Shown in pieces: positions 15,981-18,074 of a stretch of 18,074 nucleotides of DNA (its first letter is position 1; each line of letters begins with the position of its first letter). The position numbers and the translations under genes are program-made. Source of the stretch: Auxenochlorella pyrenoidosa (Eukaryota; Chlorophyta; Trebouxiophyceae; Chlorellales; Chlorellaceae); contig KQ481993.1 in NCBI GenBank assembly GCA_001430745.1, positions 226,596 to 244,669 on the forward strand, in the 5' to 3' direction. The notes under the pieces were generated by a model. The model was not told the DNA's origin, did not search any database, and was given only the letters and a program-made list of their open reading frames with translations.

Positions 15981-16004
15981 AATTTAAGCGACCCTATAAG
16001 CGAC
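15981..16004 (-). promoter_or_regulatory. Candidate core promoter for the small minus-strand ORF
   Basis: On the minus strand this reads GTCGCTTATAGGGTCGCTTA followed by AATT. It has a TATA-like CTTATAGG and an exact 8-base direct repeat (GTCGCTTA at 16004-15997 and 15992-15985, 12-base period). It sits about 85 bases upstream of the ATG at 15910 in one of the few AT-rich patches of the window. Function is inferred. Confidence 0.35.
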
Positions 16005-16073
16005 TTGCCCCCCAAAGACGATGAATAAGCAACCCCAAAAGTTCCCCCCATGTTGATGCCAGCTCATGCGTTC

Positions 16074-16079
16074 TTTATT
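16074..16079 (-). terminator. Possible polyadenylation hexamer AATAAA for the JmjC gene
   Basis: AATAAA occurs on the minus strand about 135 bases after the JmjC stop codon. Green algae usually use TGTAA instead; a TGTAA also occurs on the minus strand but overlaps the JmjC stop codon (16218-16214), too early to be a normal signal. Either assignment is tentative. Confidence 0.3.
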
Positions 16080-16212
16080 CTTGGCTTCCCATCTATGCCG
16101 GTACATTCTCCCTAGACCCCGCAAACAGACAGCAACATAAAGGGCCCAGGGGATAGGACACCACACTAAATGAAACAAGGAGGTGGGAGGAGAAGCGGCG
16201 GAAGCCCCCTTC

Positions 16213-18037
16213 TTACACACGCACCAACCAACCACCACCCGGTCGCACCTCTGCCCGCCTGCGCGCCGCCGCCTCTGCTGCCTCCACCCGCTCCAGCAGC
16301 TCTGGCCGGTGCTCCCTCAGCGCCGCACAGAAGCGGTCGTACAGCCCCGCCCGCGCGCCCGGCTCGCACCCCGACACAAGGGCCGGGCAGCGGGAGCGCA
16401 GGTGCGCCAGCACGTGCGGCAGGTTGACCTCGGACACAAAGTTCTGGGTGACCGCCACAGTGTCGGGCTCCAGGTTGAGCGCGATGTGCCACCAGTTGCG
16501 CTGCGGGGGTGGGGGTTGGTGGTGGTGGTGGTGGTGGTGGTGGTGGTGGTGGTGGTGGTGGGTGGGTGAGTGGGTGGGTGGGTGGGTGAGGTGGGGGGTG
16601 GGGTGGGGTGGGGGGGCCCCCGGTGTGTGTGTGTGTGTGCCCCCCCGGCAGCCCGCGCCGGGTTTGGCCCAGCCGCCCGGCGGCGGCGCGAACAGCAGCC
16701 CCCCCCCCCCGTGCCGGTCGCGTTTGTGTTCGTTGGGGGGGGATGGGGCATCACACGCCAGCGCAGCCCCCAGGCAAGGACAGCCAGGCAGGCAGGATGC
16801 CTCCGTGCAGCGAGGCGCCCCCGGGGCCCCGCTCCCTCACCGGCACGAACAGCAGCTCCCCCTGCCGCAGGGTGCACTCCAGGGGGGCGCACCCCACGCT
16901 CCCCTTGTGCTCGTAGAAGCTCATGAACCACTCCATGATGGAGACGGGGGAGGCCACCTCGGCGCCGTCCTCCGAGGGGCGCACGCCTGCAGGCAGAGCA
17001 GGGCAGGGCAGCACGACGGAGGAGGTGAGGAGCAGGACGCGCAACCCTGCAGAGAGCGAAAGCACGCAGAGAAGCCAGCAAGCCGGGCTGCTGCCCGCAT
17101 GCCAGGATGATGGAAGCAACCGCCAGCAATGCGCCTCACCCGGCGGCGTGATGTGTGGCGGGTACCTGCGGCATGGAGGGGGGTGCGCACGGCTCCCTCG
17201 GGTGAGCGCTGGGGCGGATGTGCAAGGCACGGCGCAGGCACTGCAGGCAGCTGCAGCTTCTGGCAGCCAGGGTGTAGGTGCTTGGGGCCCTCCCTGCCGT
17301 GCCTCGGGCCAGCCCGCCCGCTGGTGGCGCGGCATTGGGCCACCCATAACTGTGATTGCTGTTACTGAGCAGCCGCACTCACAGGACCCATTTCTTGCTG
17401 CCGCGCACCACCCCATTCCAAGCGGAAGTTGAGTTAGGGTCCTTGTGCCAGCTTCACAGGGGCGGGGGTGGGTGGGGGCTGGGTCGATGGGGGTGGAGTG
17501 GTGGGGCGGTGAGGGCTGCCATGGGAGAGGTGAGCAGCAAGGAGAGCCACCGGGGACTGGCGGGCCTCAAAGTCTAGAGAAGCGCCCTGAGCAGAGGCAC
17601 GCGCTTGCAGGCGTCAGTCGGCTGGGGTGGCTCCGCCAGCAAACACCCTCGTGGGAGCAGCCCCGGCCCAGCCCACCTGCTGCCGCTCTTGAAGGGGCCG
17701 ATGATGAGCCACCGCCAGTCGGGCCGGCTGTCACCCAATAGGCTGCACGTGGGAGGGCAGGGGAGCAGCCGCGTGCGGCGCACAGGTGTTTGTTTCGCTC
17801 TGGTCAGGCCATGCGCTGACAGCTGTTGGCTCCAGCGCCAAAACGCGCCGCCCTGGCGCACAGACACCGTCTGTTCAGCTGGGTGCACATGCCCACGGCC
17901 CTGTTTGTCAACACCCCAACTCATGGACTGAGAGGACCTCTGCCCTCGCGCACCTGAACAGGTCATCAGGAAACAGCTCGGGCGGCGAGTAGTCGCCAGC
18001 CAGCTGCGGAGCGGTCTGGCAAAAGGTCTTGTCAAAC
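16213..18037 (-). CDS. JmjC-domain 2-oxoglutarate/Fe(II) oxygenase, JMJD6/plant JMJ22-like, 5' end beyond window
   Basis: JmjC enzymes use Fe(II), O2 and 2-oxoglutarate to hydroxylate or demethylate protein side chains. Six exons (17954-18037, 17677-17742, 17383-17451, 17140-17165, 16841-16986, 16213-16500) join in one frame with GT-AG junctions. They encode TAPQLAGDYSPPELFPDDLF, LLGDSRPDWRWLIIGPFKSG, SSWHKDPNSTSAWNGVVRGS, KKWVLYPPHITPPG, then GELLFVPRNWWHIALNLEPD and TVAVTQNF. Iron ligands His and Asp (HKD) and a second His 83 residues after the first (WWH) are all present. The Lys of SKKW and the Thr of AVTQNF match 2-oxoglutarate-binding positions in JMJD6-like proteins. The arrangement resembles plant F-box/JmjC and JMJ22-type proteins. 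RNWWH replaces the commoner GGWWH/SGWWH. The C-terminal 70 residues are a charged helix ending GGGWLVRV at TAA 16215-16213. Substrate is unknown; an N-terminal F-box cannot be seen. Confidence 0.93.
16518..16638. repeat. Compound (GGT)14-(GGGT)n-(GT)8 repeat in the last JmjC intron
   Basis: Perfect (GGT)14 spans 16518-16559, followed by GGGT/GGGGT units and G runs, then (GT)8 at 16623-16638. It lies in the 340-base intron 16501-16840. The coding RNA is C/A-rich here and the template strand is G-rich with quadruplex potential. Confidence 0.9.
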
Positions 18038-18047
18038 CTGCGAGCGC

Positions 18048-18066
18048 GGGGGGGGGGGGGGGGGGG
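18048..18066. repeat. G19 homopolymer next to a JmjC splice acceptor
   Basis: Nineteen consecutive G on plus become C19 on the coding strand, ten bases upstream of the acceptor of the exon starting at 18037. The polypyrimidine tract is therefore nearly pure cytosine. Length may be affected by sequencing or assembly. Confidence 0.8.
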
Positions 18067-18074
18067 CGGCGGGG

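Larger units (their letters stand above)
15911..16212. other. AT-richer intergenic region
   Basis: It should hold the 3' UTR of the JmjC gene (right) and the 5' region of the small minus-strand ORF (left). The two specific elements seen are listed separately. I checked for tRNA and spliceosomal snRNA signatures and found none that fold or match well. Confidence 0.5.

Noticed and set aside
15940..16120. tRNA or spliceosomal snRNA gene in the AT-rich spacer
   Set aside because: A GGTTCGCAAC string resembles a T-loop, but no acceptor stem, D-arm or anticodon arm can be drawn, and no U1, U2, U4, U5 or U6 signature is seen.
16518..16638. CRISPR-like or telomeric array
   Set aside because: It is a simple microsatellite without unique spacers, inside an intron.
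32..18037. A functional cluster of chromatin genes (DNMT1 plus JmjC)
   Set aside because: They are separated by unrelated genes and eukaryotic neighbours commonly lack functional links. Nothing in the sequence ties them together.

Overview
The window looks like nuclear DNA of a unicellular green alga. It is very GC-rich, with dense short GT-AG introns, Ala/Gly/Ser/Gln-rich low-complexity protein segments, and eukaryote-only families (a MET1/DNMT1-type cytosine methyltransferase, Kish/TMEM167, a JMJD6-like JmjC protein). The methyltransferase resembles plant MET1 in architecture (two RFTS domains, two BAH domains, no CXXC finger). That and the composition suggest a Chlorella-like trebouxiophyte; the genus is inference only. 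There is no bacterial operon, phage, CRISPR array or intact transposon.

Layout. (1) 32-11321, minus strand: the first 36 exons of a DNMT1/MET1 gene. They encode 1342 residues, from the initiator Met to just past the catalytic Pro-Cys-Gln motif; the remaining catalytic motifs lie beyond the left edge. All 36 exons join in one frame with GT-AG junctions. (2) 11322-11698: a short divergent promoter. (3) 11699-12276, plus strand: a complete three-exon kish (TMEM167) gene, 70 aa, with a 28-nt middle exon. (4) 12477-13136, plus: an unrecognised, probably disordered protein ending in a CaaX-like tail. (5) 13764-15457, plus: an unrecognised two-exon, Ser/Ala-rich disordered protein. (6) 15671-15910, minus: a small Ala-rich ORF with its own AT-rich upstream region. 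(7) 16213 to the right edge, minus: the last six exons of a JmjC oxygenase with all three iron ligands.

Functional links. The methyltransferase and the JmjC protein may both act on chromatin or nuclear proteins, but their proximity is probably chance, since eukaryotic neighbours need not share pathways. Kish belongs to the secretory pathway. The three middle genes have no recognised function.

The most unusual signals are structural: an inverted repeat flanking exon 3 of the methyltransferase; a decayed 63-bp-offset duplication of an exon end and its splice donor; clusters of GGTCAA/TTGACC in introns; compound GGT/GGGT/GT repeats in introns of two unrelated genes; and a possible extra CxxC pair in the methyltransferase catalytic domain. 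I see no convincing new multi-gene system. The three unrecognised proteins are the best candidates for undescribed biology.
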